Shown piece by piece: positions 30,728 through 36,139 of a stretch of DNA of 36,139 nt. Each line of letters starts with the position of its first letter. Position 1 is the stretch's first letter. The notes beneath the pieces are model-generated. The model saw only the letters and a program-made list of their open reading frames with translations. It searched no databases and was not told where the DNA came from. Origin of the DNA: a virus; IMG/VR virus record IMGVR_UViG_3300030108_002106, positions 1-36,139 of that record; one strand, given 5' to 3'. A program made the translations under genes and the position numbers.

Positions 30728-30801
30728 GTTTTTTTCTCCTATTTAAGACCTATTTCTAGATCAGTTGTTTATTCGTTGGTTAGTTAGAAATAACTAAATA
30801 A

Positions 30802-31278
30802 TTATTTCTTCGTACCACCGAGAACACGAGACTGCCTGTCAATATTGATAGGCATTCTTTTATCTTGGTCCTTTAAGAGATCGTTATCAACGGCTTCCAT
30901 ATTATCTCGCCCTTGTTTCTCATAGTACTCCATGTACTGCTTTGCGAACTCGTTCGGTATCCTAGCCAAAACTAGGCCACCTTGACCGATCACTCCCTTG
31001 TATTTACCAGTTTCATATTGGGCGTACGTAGATAGATCGATGTCTTTGTAGATTGGATCATCAGCTCTTACTAATTCATATCCCGACCTTAGTCTTTTAT
31101 GAATGTTCTTAGTGTCATCAAATCCTAATGAAGACTCTCTAAGCCATCTATGTTGGTACCCTTCTGGTGCAGGGGGTGCATCTAATAAAGATGGTGGAGA
31201 CCAAACTTTAGGTCTTTCTGTTTTAGACCTTGTCTGACTCGCACGGGAAGCTTGTTTATTATCATTTTCTGTTTTCAT
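30802..31278 (-). CDS. Conserved head-module protein (158 aa)
   Basis: An ATG at 31278 with GGAGGT 9 bases upstream is chosen over an ATG at 31338 that lies inside the scaffold gene. The protein starts with a basic, disordered tail (about 1-20), then WSPPSLLDAPPAPEGYQHRW, DDTKNIHKRLRSGYELVRAD, GVIGQGGLVLARIPNEFAKQ and a charged C-terminus. It recurs between scaffold and capsid genes of marine phages; its function is unknown, perhaps an assembly cofactor. Confidence 0.75.
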   Translation of the reverse strand: MKTENDNKQASRASQTRSKTERPKVWSPPSLLDAPPAPEGYQHRWLRESSLGFDDTKNIHKRLRSGYELVRADDPIYKDIDLSTYAQYETGKYKGVIGQGGLVLARIPNEFAKQYMEYYEKQGRDNMEAVDNDLLKDQDKRMPINIDRQSRVLGGTKK

Positions 31279-31282
31279 ATGC

Positions 31283-32290
31283 CTATACCTCCTTCGTGAT
31301 TTTTCGTTTTGATTTTGCATATTCATCAAGTGGCACACCTAATTTTTTAGCTATTGCTACCTCGGACGGCGTGAGTCTTTGGATTTTGCGACCTGTCTTT
31401 GGACTACGCGTTGCTGATGCAACGACCTGTGTAGGTTTACTGATCGTTTCGTTGACAGTAGTATTACCAAATTTGTGAGGGAATTCAAGTGCTATTCTTC
31501 TGTCGATCTCTGAATAGTACTCTTCAGGGTTTCCAACAGGGTCATAACCCTCTTCTTCTGTCAATATCCTGTGTATCACACGAGCTCCTTCAGTCATTAC
31601 AAGGTCTTTATTGAACCATGTATTCTTAGAAGCCCACTCTTCTGCTCTAGGATCTCTAGATTGAGTAGGTTGTGTTTCTTGATTAGTTTGTTGTTTTACA
31701 GGTTCTGACTTCTTAACTGATCTATTTTTTATCTCAGTTAATCTTGCCTCCTCGTAACCTAGTTTCGAGATTTCAGCTTGTGCAACAACTTCAGCTTTCA
31801 TATCGCCATCTTCCCTAGCTTTAGCTAGCTTGGCTACTGCAGCTTCCATACCTGACTTAATTCTATTTTCCATTTCAGAAACATAACCTGTGTCTAACTT
31901 GGTTAATCTAGATTTAAGTTTTTCTTGATCGGCTAAAACTGTTTGAGCATACGATGTAGCTTCATCTCTTTGTCTTTCAGCTTCTCGTAATTTTCTAGTA
32001 AGTTTTCCGATTCTTCTTTTTACTCCTTCGGAGTAATCATCTAAATCTTTCTTTTGTTCTTGTTTCTCGTCTACTTTTACTTCTTCTTTTTTCTCTTCAC
32101 TTTGTTCTTGATTGTTCTCGTCAGTTCGAACATCCACATGCTCACTAGATTTCTCAGGTGTGTTATTGGACTCAACACTGTTTTCAGTACTTTCGACATT
32201 TTGCTCCTCTTTCTGTTCTTCTTTAATTTCGATATCGGCACCAGGTCCGCTAGTATCAATATCGACTGTTTTTTCTGCTTCTTGTTGCAT
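31283..32290 (-). CDS. Scaffold-like protein (335 aa)
   Basis: Residues 1-90 are extremely acidic and Glu/Gln/Lys/Asn-rich (disordered). Residues about 90-190 form a long coiled coil (RIGKLTRKLREAERQRDEAT), and the C-terminal third carries DPRAEEWASKNTWFNKDLVM, YSEIDRRIALEFP and a basic RKIQRLTPSEVAIAKKLGVP tail. Acidic start, coiled-coil middle and basic end, placed just before capsid genes, is the usual plan of phage scaffolding proteins. The ATG overlaps a small inverted repeat carrying its own ribosome site. Confidence 0.75.
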   Translation of the reverse strand: MQQEAEKTVDIDTSGPGADIEIKEEQKEEQNVESTENSVESNNTPEKSSEHVDVRTDENNQEQSEEKKEEVKVDEKQEQKKDLDDYSEGVKRRIGKLTRKLREAERQRDEATSYAQTVLADQEKLKSRLTKLDTGYVSEMENRIKSGMEAAVAKLAKAREDGDMKAEVVAQAEISKLGYEEARLTEIKNRSVKKSEPVKQQTNQETQPTQSRDPRAEEWASKNTWFNKDLVMTEGARVIHRILTEEEGYDPVGNPEEYYSEIDRRIALEFPHKFGNTTVNETISKPTQVVASATRSPKTGRKIQRLTPSEVAIAKKLGVPLDEYAKSKRKITKEV

Positions 32291-32304
32291 AGACCTCTCC
32301 TATG
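32288..32304 (-). promoter_or_regulatory. Ribosome-binding site in the loop of a small inverted repeat
   Basis: Minus-strand CATAG-GAGAGGT-CTATG: a 5-bp stem with the ribosome site in the 7-base loop and the start codon (32290-32288) in the stem, just after the stop of the co-chaperonin gene at 32305. A weak structure, but similar in logic to the one at 24716-24733. Confidence 0.3.
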
Positions 32305-32748
32305 TTAGTATTGATGATATATATCTTCAGGGTTTTCTATTGTGGCTAAAACTTCATCATCATTTAAAAGTCTAACCTCCCCGCCATCGATTTGTATTCT
32401 GGAACCCGCATATCGTGCGAAGATTACCCAGTCTCCTTTTTTGCACCAAGGACCTTCAGGAAATTTTTCCTTATCATAACAATTTGGTCCCATTGCTAGA
32501 ACTAAACCACAAGTCGATGCAACTTGCTGTCGTTCTAAAGTAGATTCTGTGTGAATAATTCCACCTTTACTTTTTTCCTTCATTTTAAAAGGGAGAACTA
32601 ATATTCTCCAACCTGTTGGTTGTGGTAATTTTGAGTGTTCCTTTTTTTCAATTGGAACTTTTTTAGTTTTAACGCCTACTAATCCTGTTTTAGGTGTTAT
32701 TATTTTTGTTTCTGGTGTTCCCGAAACTGAGGACTGTACTTTTGTCAT
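32305..32748 (-). CDS. GroES-like co-chaperonin
   Basis: Residues about 41-138 match the Cpn10 fold: GWRILVLPFKMKEKSKGG (first strand and start of the mobile loop), THE loop region HTESTLERQQVASTCGLVLA, KKGDWVIFARYAGSRIQIDG and VRLLNDDEVLATI. Residues 1-40 are a basic, disordered extension, longer than in cellular GroES (about 95 aa). It should cap host GroEL and help fold capsid proteins, as phage T4 gp31 does. The AAGGAGC site supports ATG 32748; it overlaps the upstream gene by 59 bases. No GroEL gene is in the window. Confidence 0.88.
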   Translation of the reverse strand: MTKVQSSVSGTPETKIITPKTGLVGVKTKKVPIEKKEHSKLPQPTGWRILVLPFKMKEKSKGGIIHTESTLERQQVASTCGLVLAMGPNCYDKEKFPEGPWCKKGDWVIFARYAGSRIQIDGGEVRLLNDDEVLATIENPEDIYHQY

Positions 32749-32944
32749 CTTTTGCTCCTTTGTTTAGCAGGTTGGATATTTCCCCTGTAATAAATTGGTA
32801 GGCGTGTGCCTGACCTAACATATATTTATACTTTTCCATGTTGTCAACCCCACCGCCAATCATGGCGTCGCCTATCTGTTGATATTGATCTTTTAATCTT
32901 TTTTGTAATTGTATTATTATTGTGCCTTCATCAAAATCAGCCAT
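32690..32944 (-). CDS. Small hypothetical protein (84 aa)
   Basis: MADFDEGTIIIQLQKRLKDQ, then YKYMLGQAHAYQFITGEISN and a polar end. An ATG at 32944 with GGAGGC upstream is chosen over one at 32986. It overlaps the previous gene by 8 bases and the co-chaperonin gene by 59, so it is tightly nested. Helical, otherwise unrecognised; I have seen similar small proteins before GroES-like genes in marine phages. Confidence 0.65.
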   Translation of the reverse strand: MADFDEGTIIIQLQKRLKDQYQQIGDAMIGGGVDNMEKYKYMLGQAHAYQFITGEISNLLNKGAKDDKSTVLSFGNTRNKNNNT

Positions 32945-33140
32945 CGTATGCCTCCAATTGTTCAAGTTTTTCTTTTGCATGTCCAATCTTTCCTAATAGT
33001 TTATCTACCTCTTGCACATGTTGTGGATGTTCTCCAATACCTACAGAATTTTCTAAATAAATATTTATTGTAGCATCTGCTTCTGCAATATCAGCTTCGT
33101 ATCTTGCACGAAGTGCATTTACTATTCCTACTTTACTCAT
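32937..33140 (-). CDS. Small hypothetical protein (67 aa)
   Basis: MSKVGIVNALRARYEADIAE, then HVQEVDKLLGKIGHAKEKLE predicts two helices, probably a small coiled-coil dimer. It shares ATGA with the gene upstream (33137) and overlaps the 84-residue gene. No known function. It lies between a set of basic proteins and the co-chaperonin. Confidence 0.6.
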   Translation of the reverse strand: MSKVGIVNALRARYEADIAEADATINIYLENSVGIGEHPQHVQEVDKLLGKIGHAKEKLEQLEAYDG

Positions 33141-33415
33141 GTTTTCCTTCCTTTCCTAATTGCTTCTTTACCTTTTTTAAATATGCTAGCCACCTTTGCC
33201 TTACCCATAACTTTGGCTCTCTGTTCACCAACCGTAAGGATCTGTATTTTCCTTGCGTATGGTTTACTGATTCGTTTAACTTTCGCCACAGTTTTACGAG
33301 CATCCGTCGGAGTTGCAAATTTAATTCGAACAGTATCTTTAGGATTCTCATCGGTATAAAGCCTCCTACCAGAACCTTTCGGTTTCTTACCTGTTCCTGT
33401 TTTTGGGTCTTTCAT
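33137..33415 (-). CDS. Small basic phage protein (92 aa)
   Basis: The start MKDPKTGTGKKPKGSGRRLY with TDENPKDTVRIKFATPTDAR is a conserved motif of small marine phage proteins, followed by a Lys/Arg-rich helical C-terminus (RKIQILTVGEQRAKVMGKAK). Its strongly positive charge suggests DNA or RNA binding, or packaging with DNA in the head. The ATG directly follows the TAA of the previous gene. Confidence 0.7.
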   Translation of the reverse strand: MKDPKTGTGKKPKGSGRRLYTDENPKDTVRIKFATPTDARKTVAKVKRISKPYARKIQILTVGEQRAKVMGKAKVASIFKKGKEAIRKGRKT

Positions 33416-33811
33416 TTAGCACTTCCATCTTCTCCGTGCTTGTCTGATTCGTGAGTTAGGATCGTTTCTTGTTTTGGCTGATGATCTTCTTAGTTGTCCA
33501 AGAGATCTTGCGCAGTATGATTTTCTGCGTTTAGCAGCTTTCGATCCCGGCTTCACTTTACCAGTCACGGCTGTTTTTAGTTTTGAACCGGGATTTAATC
33601 TTCTATAGGCTTTGACACCGGCTCGAGTCATTCCTGCTCCAGACTTTGTGGGTCTAAAGTTTTTCTTATTTCTTGGAGGATTAGTTCCTTTAGCAAAACC
33701 TTCACGAGGCATAATCTTATCCCCATAGTAAGATCTTAAACTTGGATTAGATACTTTAACGCCACCTAAGTCACCTTTGATGTAACTTCCAATGTATGGT
33801 TGCATTTTCAT
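33416..33811 (-). CDS. DUF6321-like basic protein (131 aa)
   Basis: Residues about 58-131 carry GMTRAGVKAYRRLNPGSKLK, TAVTGKVKPGSKAAKRRKSY, CARSLGQL and a terminal IRQARRRWKC. This block, with two Cys and a mass of Lys/Arg, is the small domain I know as DUF6321 from cyanophages. The N-terminal 57 residues contain YIGSYIKGDLGGVKVSN. It is probably a nucleic-acid-associated structural protein; not proven. Confidence 0.75.
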   Translation of the reverse strand: MKMQPYIGSYIKGDLGGVKVSNPSLRSYYGDKIMPREGFAKGTNPPRNKKNFRPTKSGAGMTRAGVKAYRRLNPGSKLKTAVTGKVKPGSKAAKRRKSYCARSLGQLRRSSAKTRNDPNSRIRQARRRWKC

Positions 33812-34089
33812 ATTAATCCTCCTAAGTACGCACTTTTTCTTTTTGGTGCAAACGTAGCTGCTCTAGAAGGTTTAGGTCCAGTGTTAGCTACCGCTTGTTT
33901 TCTTCTTACGGCACCCGCACGTTGCCCTTTGGACATCGCTCTTGCTTTGGCAATGGGCACGCATTTTGGATAATTTTTTCTTTTTTCTCCACCACTGCGC
34001 CCACACTTCGGGTATGAGCCATCCGATCGCTTGTTTGCAATATCGACCCAATTCTCCTTTACCCATGCTCTTAATCCTTTTTTAGCCAT
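33808..34089 (-). CDS. DUF5872-like basic protein (93 aa)
   Basis: KKGLRAWVKENWVDIANKRS, then DGSYPKCGRSGGEKRKNYPK and CVPIAKARAMSKGQRAGAVR matches the DUF5872 pattern of marine phages. The two Cys (PKC and PKC about 15 residues apart) may bind metal. The C-terminus is basic. It shares ATGA/TAATG junctions with its neighbours, so it is part of a co-translated block of basic proteins. Confidence 0.75.
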   Translation of the reverse strand: MAKKGLRAWVKENWVDIANKRSDGSYPKCGRSGGEKRKNYPKCVPIAKARAMSKGQRAGAVRRKQAVANTGPKPSRAATFAPKRKSAYLGGLI

Positions 34090-34277
34090 TACACTAAGCT
34101 CATTTTAGTCATATCAATAAGTCCGCCATTAGCTGCTTTTTTTCTATTTTTCTTTTTGCCACCTGGTGTAACTTTACCAGAGCAAACAGCTGATGCGTAC
34201 ATATTTGCATAAGCGCTAGGATATACCTTAAACTTAGCTTTTGCTGCGGCTTTTCCTCTAGGACATAACTTTGCCAT
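34089..34277 (-). CDS. Small basic Cys-containing protein (62 aa)
   Basis: MAKLCPRGKAAAKAKFKVYP with SAYANMYASAVCSGKVTPGG is a short, highly conserved marine phage protein, also with two Cys, ending in NGGLIDMTKMSLV. The function is unknown. The TAA of the gene upstream abuts its ATG at 34277 and its own stop overlaps the next ATG as TAATG. Confidence 0.75.
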   Translation of the reverse strand: MAKLCPRGKAAAKAKFKVYPSAYANMYASAVCSGKVTPGGKKKNRKKAANGGLIDMTKMSLV

Positions 34278-34421
34278 TTATTTTTTCCTCTTGTGTTTTA
34301 CTTTGCCACCTTTTTTAGCAACTATTCTATTTGGATTGTAACCAAATTTTTTTGCTAACTCAGGTTTTTTCTTAGCTAATTTAGCCAAGCCTTTATTTTT
34401 ACTTTTGCTTATTGGTTTCAT
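34278..34421 (-). CDS. Very small basic protein (47 aa)
   Basis: ATG at 34421 to TAA at 34278-34280 gives a 47-residue protein with MKPISKSKNKGLAKLAKKKP, FGYNPNRIVAKKGGKV and a KHKRKK end. It fills exactly the gap between its neighbours (1 base after the upstream stop, directly adjacent to the next ATG), which together with its KKGGKV motif (shared with the upstream gene) supports it as a real gene. Function unknown, likely nucleic-acid-binding by charge. Confidence 0.65.
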   Translation of the reverse strand: MKPISKSKNKGLAKLAKKKPELAKKFGYNPNRIVAKKGGKVKHKRKK

Positions 34422-34422
34422 A

Positions 34423-34734
34423 TTATCTATTTATTTTTCCTTTTTTCTTCATCTTGCTACCGAACTTACCGTATGACTCATCTCTAGAAGCTTTTAATTG
34501 CTTCTTAGTTCTTTTCTTTTTGATTCTCATAGCGATAGACTCATCTTTTCTAGCTTTGTAGCCTTGTTTCTTCTTGCCTACTTTACCACCTTTTTTGTAC
34601 ATAGCACCACCTCTCATGCCCATGTCATCTTTGTAGTAACCAGATCTCATGTCTTTTCTAGCTGTAGACATTCCGCCACCTCTCATTGGTGTACGAGAGT
34701 TAGCAACTTGTTTGTTGAACCTTCTATTTGGCAT
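34423..34734 (-). CDS. Lysine/glycine-rich basic protein (103 aa)
   Basis: A low-complexity protein: MPNRRFNKQVANSRTPMRGG, GMSTARKDMRSGYYKDDMGM, RGGAMYKKGGKVGKKKQGYK and a Lys-rich end. It has no visible hydrophobic core, so it is probably disordered and DNA-binding. It shares TAATG with the membrane-protein gene upstream. It carries one of the GG-(K/R)-(V/I) motifs discussed as a finding. Confidence 0.65.
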   Translation of the reverse strand: MPNRRFNKQVANSRTPMRGGGMSTARKDMRSGYYKDDMGMRGGAMYKKGGKVGKKKQGYKARKDESIAMRIKKKRTKKQLKASRDESYGKFGSKMKKKGKINR

Positions 34735-35123
34735 TATTTTTTTCCTCCGTTTTTAAATATCTGTGTGCCCTTTATTCCAAATATACTCGCCACGACAAGG
34801 ATCCACAGATTTGTAAACCATGACGGTAGTGTTGAAAAGTATTCGAAGAAAAGTTTTACTTTTTCCATCGCCGCCGGATCATCCGACATCACCGCCCACA
34901 TCAACACAATGATGGGCGCTGAAATAATTACGAGAACAAATTCATCCTTATAGTCGTTTTGCCTCGCTTCTAAAAGTTTGCCTTGGTAAGCTTCCTCACC
35001 TCGAGCCATTTTTTCTGCGTGCATAAGTTGAGCGTCTGACATAGCCATTTTTGTCTTTTGACGATTGGCATATATCTTACTACCTGCTTGCAGAGCAATT
35101 TTTGCTAAACTAAACCAAGCCAT
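34734..35123 (-). CDS. Two-helix membrane protein, possible holin (129 aa)
   Basis: MAWFSLAKIALQAGSKIYAN, then KTKMAMSDAQLMHAEKMARG, a charged segment, a hydrophobic helix (VLVIISAPIIVLMWAVMS, about 63-80), YFSTLPSWFTNLW and a second hydrophobic helix (about 105-118, LWILVVASIFGIKG). The family is widespread in marine phages. Two membrane helices and a short charged end fit a holin, but no endolysin is in the window to support it; a virion membrane-interaction role is the alternative. Confidence 0.7.
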   Translation of the reverse strand: MAWFSLAKIALQAGSKIYANRQKTKMAMSDAQLMHAEKMARGEEAYQGKLLEARQNDYKDEFVLVIISAPIIVLMWAVMSDDPAAMEKVKLFFEYFSTLPSWFTNLWILVVASIFGIKGTQIFKNGGKK

Positions 35124-35124
35124 A

Positions 35125-35310
35125 TTAGTACCAAGTTGCAGTTTTGCTTTTATCTCTCAACATTCTCTTCGTGCCTCTTACTTGCACTTCTTCACCAACA
35201 CCGATTTTGTTTTCAGGCGCATCTTGGTTAGTGATAATCTCGGATCTAGGATCTTTTTTTGTCTTCATTTCCTGAGATGCCAAGTTTTTTATTTTATCGA
35301 GTCTTTGCAT
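35125..35310 (-). CDS. Small hypothetical protein (61 aa)
   Basis: MQRLDKIKNLASQEMKTKKD, then PENKIGVGEEVQVRGTKRML and a KSKTATWY end. It has a strong AAGGAGG site 4 bases before the ATG, and ends one base before the membrane-protein gene. Polar and basic; function unknown. A small protein with a VRGTK core is common between portal and membrane-protein genes of marine phages. Confidence 0.65.
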   Translation of the reverse strand: MQRLDKIKNLASQEMKTKKDPRSEIITNQDAPENKIGVGEEVQVRGTKRMLRDKSKTATWY

Positions 35311-35333
35311 ATGTCCTCCTTAGTTAATACTAC

Positions 35334-36139
35334 TTACTTTTTCTTAAAATTTCTACCAAAATCGTGAATTTTGCTTCTATTTGCCATTTCTTGCTTAGTT
35401 AAAGACGTGGCTGCACGTAATTCTGCTAATTCTTCGTTTTGTTGAAGCTTTTCGTCCTTGTTCATTTGATTCATCATCGCTTTCATACGATCAAGGTTAA
35501 TTTTTTCTTGTGCTTGCTGTGCTTTTGTAAAGTCATCACGAGCTCTGATGTCTAATTCTCTAGATTTTAGCTTCGCAATAGGGTCATTTGCAAAATCACC
35601 AAGTAACATTTTCTCTTCTTTAGCAAAATCTTCAAACATTTCTGCAATTAAGATAGATTTTCTAGCTTCAATCTGCATATTTAAATTCATCATTTGTTGT
35701 TTCATCTCAGGATTCTGCATTGCAGCAGGATTTTGTGACATCATTTGTAATTGTCTAATTTGATCTTGGAATTCTATCTCAACTTGTTCTAATGCCATCA
35801 AAGAAATATGCTCAAAAATGTTTTTTTGCATAGCTCCTGTAACCAAAGGATTACCTCTAGCCATAGAAGTTGTCATAAAATTTAAATGAGCTGTAATATG
35901 TGCTTTATGGTCTTGACCTTTGAACGCTTGGAAAGGTTTACCTGATAAAGACATAATCGCTTCAACACTAGGATCCATTGGTTGAGGCTGTGGTTGTGGT
36001 TTTAAAATAAGATCTATGTTTTTAACTCCTAATGCTTCGTACATTGCACGATATGCATTGTATAAATTATGCATCTGTGGATTAGATTGTGCTAATTGTA
36101 ACTCAGCTTGAGCCATAGATATTCTTTGAGTTTGAGAAA
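35334..36139 (-). CDS. Portal protein, C-terminal part (runs off right edge)
   Basis: The frame is open to the window edge and continues upstream of the ATG at 36116 (in-frame codons Ser-Gln-Thr-Gln-Arg-Ile-Ser precede it), so that ATG is internal and the N-terminal portal core lies outside. The visible 268 codons hold the Gln-rich segment AQAELQLAQSNPQMHNLYNA, the LGVKNIDLIL segment, SGKPFQAFKGQDHKAHITAH, and long K/E/Q helices up to FGRNFKKK. This is the known C-terminal extension of portal proteins in marine short-tailed phages. Confidence 0.75.
   Translation of the reverse strand, partial: SQTQRISMAQAELQLAQSNPQMHNLYNAYRAMYEALGVKNIDLILKPQPQPQPMDPSVEAIMSLSGKPFQAFKGQDHKAHITAHLNFMTTSMARGNPLVTGAMQKNIFEHISLMALEQVEIEFQDQIRQLQMMSQNPAAMQNPEMKQQMMNLNMQIEARKSILIAEMFEDFAKEEKMLLGDFANDPIAKLKSRELDIRARDDFTKAQQAQEKINLDRMKAMMNQMNKDEKLQQNEELAELRAATSLTKQEMANRSKIHDFGRNFKKK

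Noticed and set aside
31279-31338. Longer start for the 158-residue head protein
   Set aside because: The extra 20 residues lie within the scaffold gene's end, and the ATG at 31278 has a GGAGGT site at good distance.
32945-32986. Longer start for the 84-residue protein
   Set aside because: The ATG at 32944 has GGAGGC just upstream and follows closely on the previous stop; the longer form adds only an antisense-like polar tail.

Overview
This window is a contiguous piece of an AT-rich, double-stranded DNA bacteriophage genome of the kind known from uncultured marine surveys. It most likely belongs to a short-tailed (podovirus-like) phage. The evidence is a head module (portal C-terminus, GroES-like co-chaperonin, scaffold-like protein, decoration-like protein, HK97-type major capsid protein), P22/SU10-like tail adaptors (a gp4-like tail accessory factor and a gp10-like stabilization protein), and a run of large internal-virion-type proteins. 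No tail tape measure, tail tube or sheath gene is seen. Many small proteins belong to families I associate with marine phage contigs. The host is not visible. An AT-rich marine alphaproteobacterium such as SAR11 would fit the base composition, but that is inference.

Layout. All genes but one are on the minus strand, so the transcriptional order is from high to low coordinates. 36139-32305: C-terminal part of the portal (runs off the window), a possible holin, a string of small lysine/arginine-rich proteins and the co-chaperonin. 32290-29228: scaffold-like protein, a conserved small protein, decoration-like protein and major capsid protein, closed by a perfect 11-bp hairpin terminator at 29184-29209. 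29158-24733: small proteins and head-tail adaptors. 24717-20696: tail fibre and adhesin proteins, including a protein with a copper-site-like N-terminus followed by seven Trp-rich repeats, and a polyglycine adhesin. 20654-16817: a very AT-rich, tightly overlapped cassette of five different 2-oxoglutarate/Fe(II) oxygenase-like genes plus a nucleotidyltransferase-like gene and an unknown gene. 16775-14172: tail stabilization protein and small genes. 14185-12225: two glycosyltransferases and a small gene. 12171-2929: large internal-virion-type proteins and a small membrane protein. At 1499-2932 lies the only plus-strand gene, a SNF2-like helicase, whose stop overlaps the stop of the structural operon. 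At 1440-1 three genes, probably replication-associated, are transcribed leftward from an overlapping divergent promoter pair in the 58-bp gap at 1441-1498.

How it works together. Right to left, the operon builds the head, then the connector, tail, fibres and ejected proteins. Enzymes that could decorate virion proteins (five oxygenases, two glycosyltransferases, one nucleotidyltransferase-like protein) sit inside the tail module, around the stabilization protein and next to the polyglycine adhesin. The most interesting hypothesis here is a hydroxylation-plus-glycosylation tailoring system for tail or adhesin proteins. Terminase, DNA polymerase, integrase, maturation protease and endolysin are not seen in the window. 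I found no tRNA, CRISPR array or insertion sequence.
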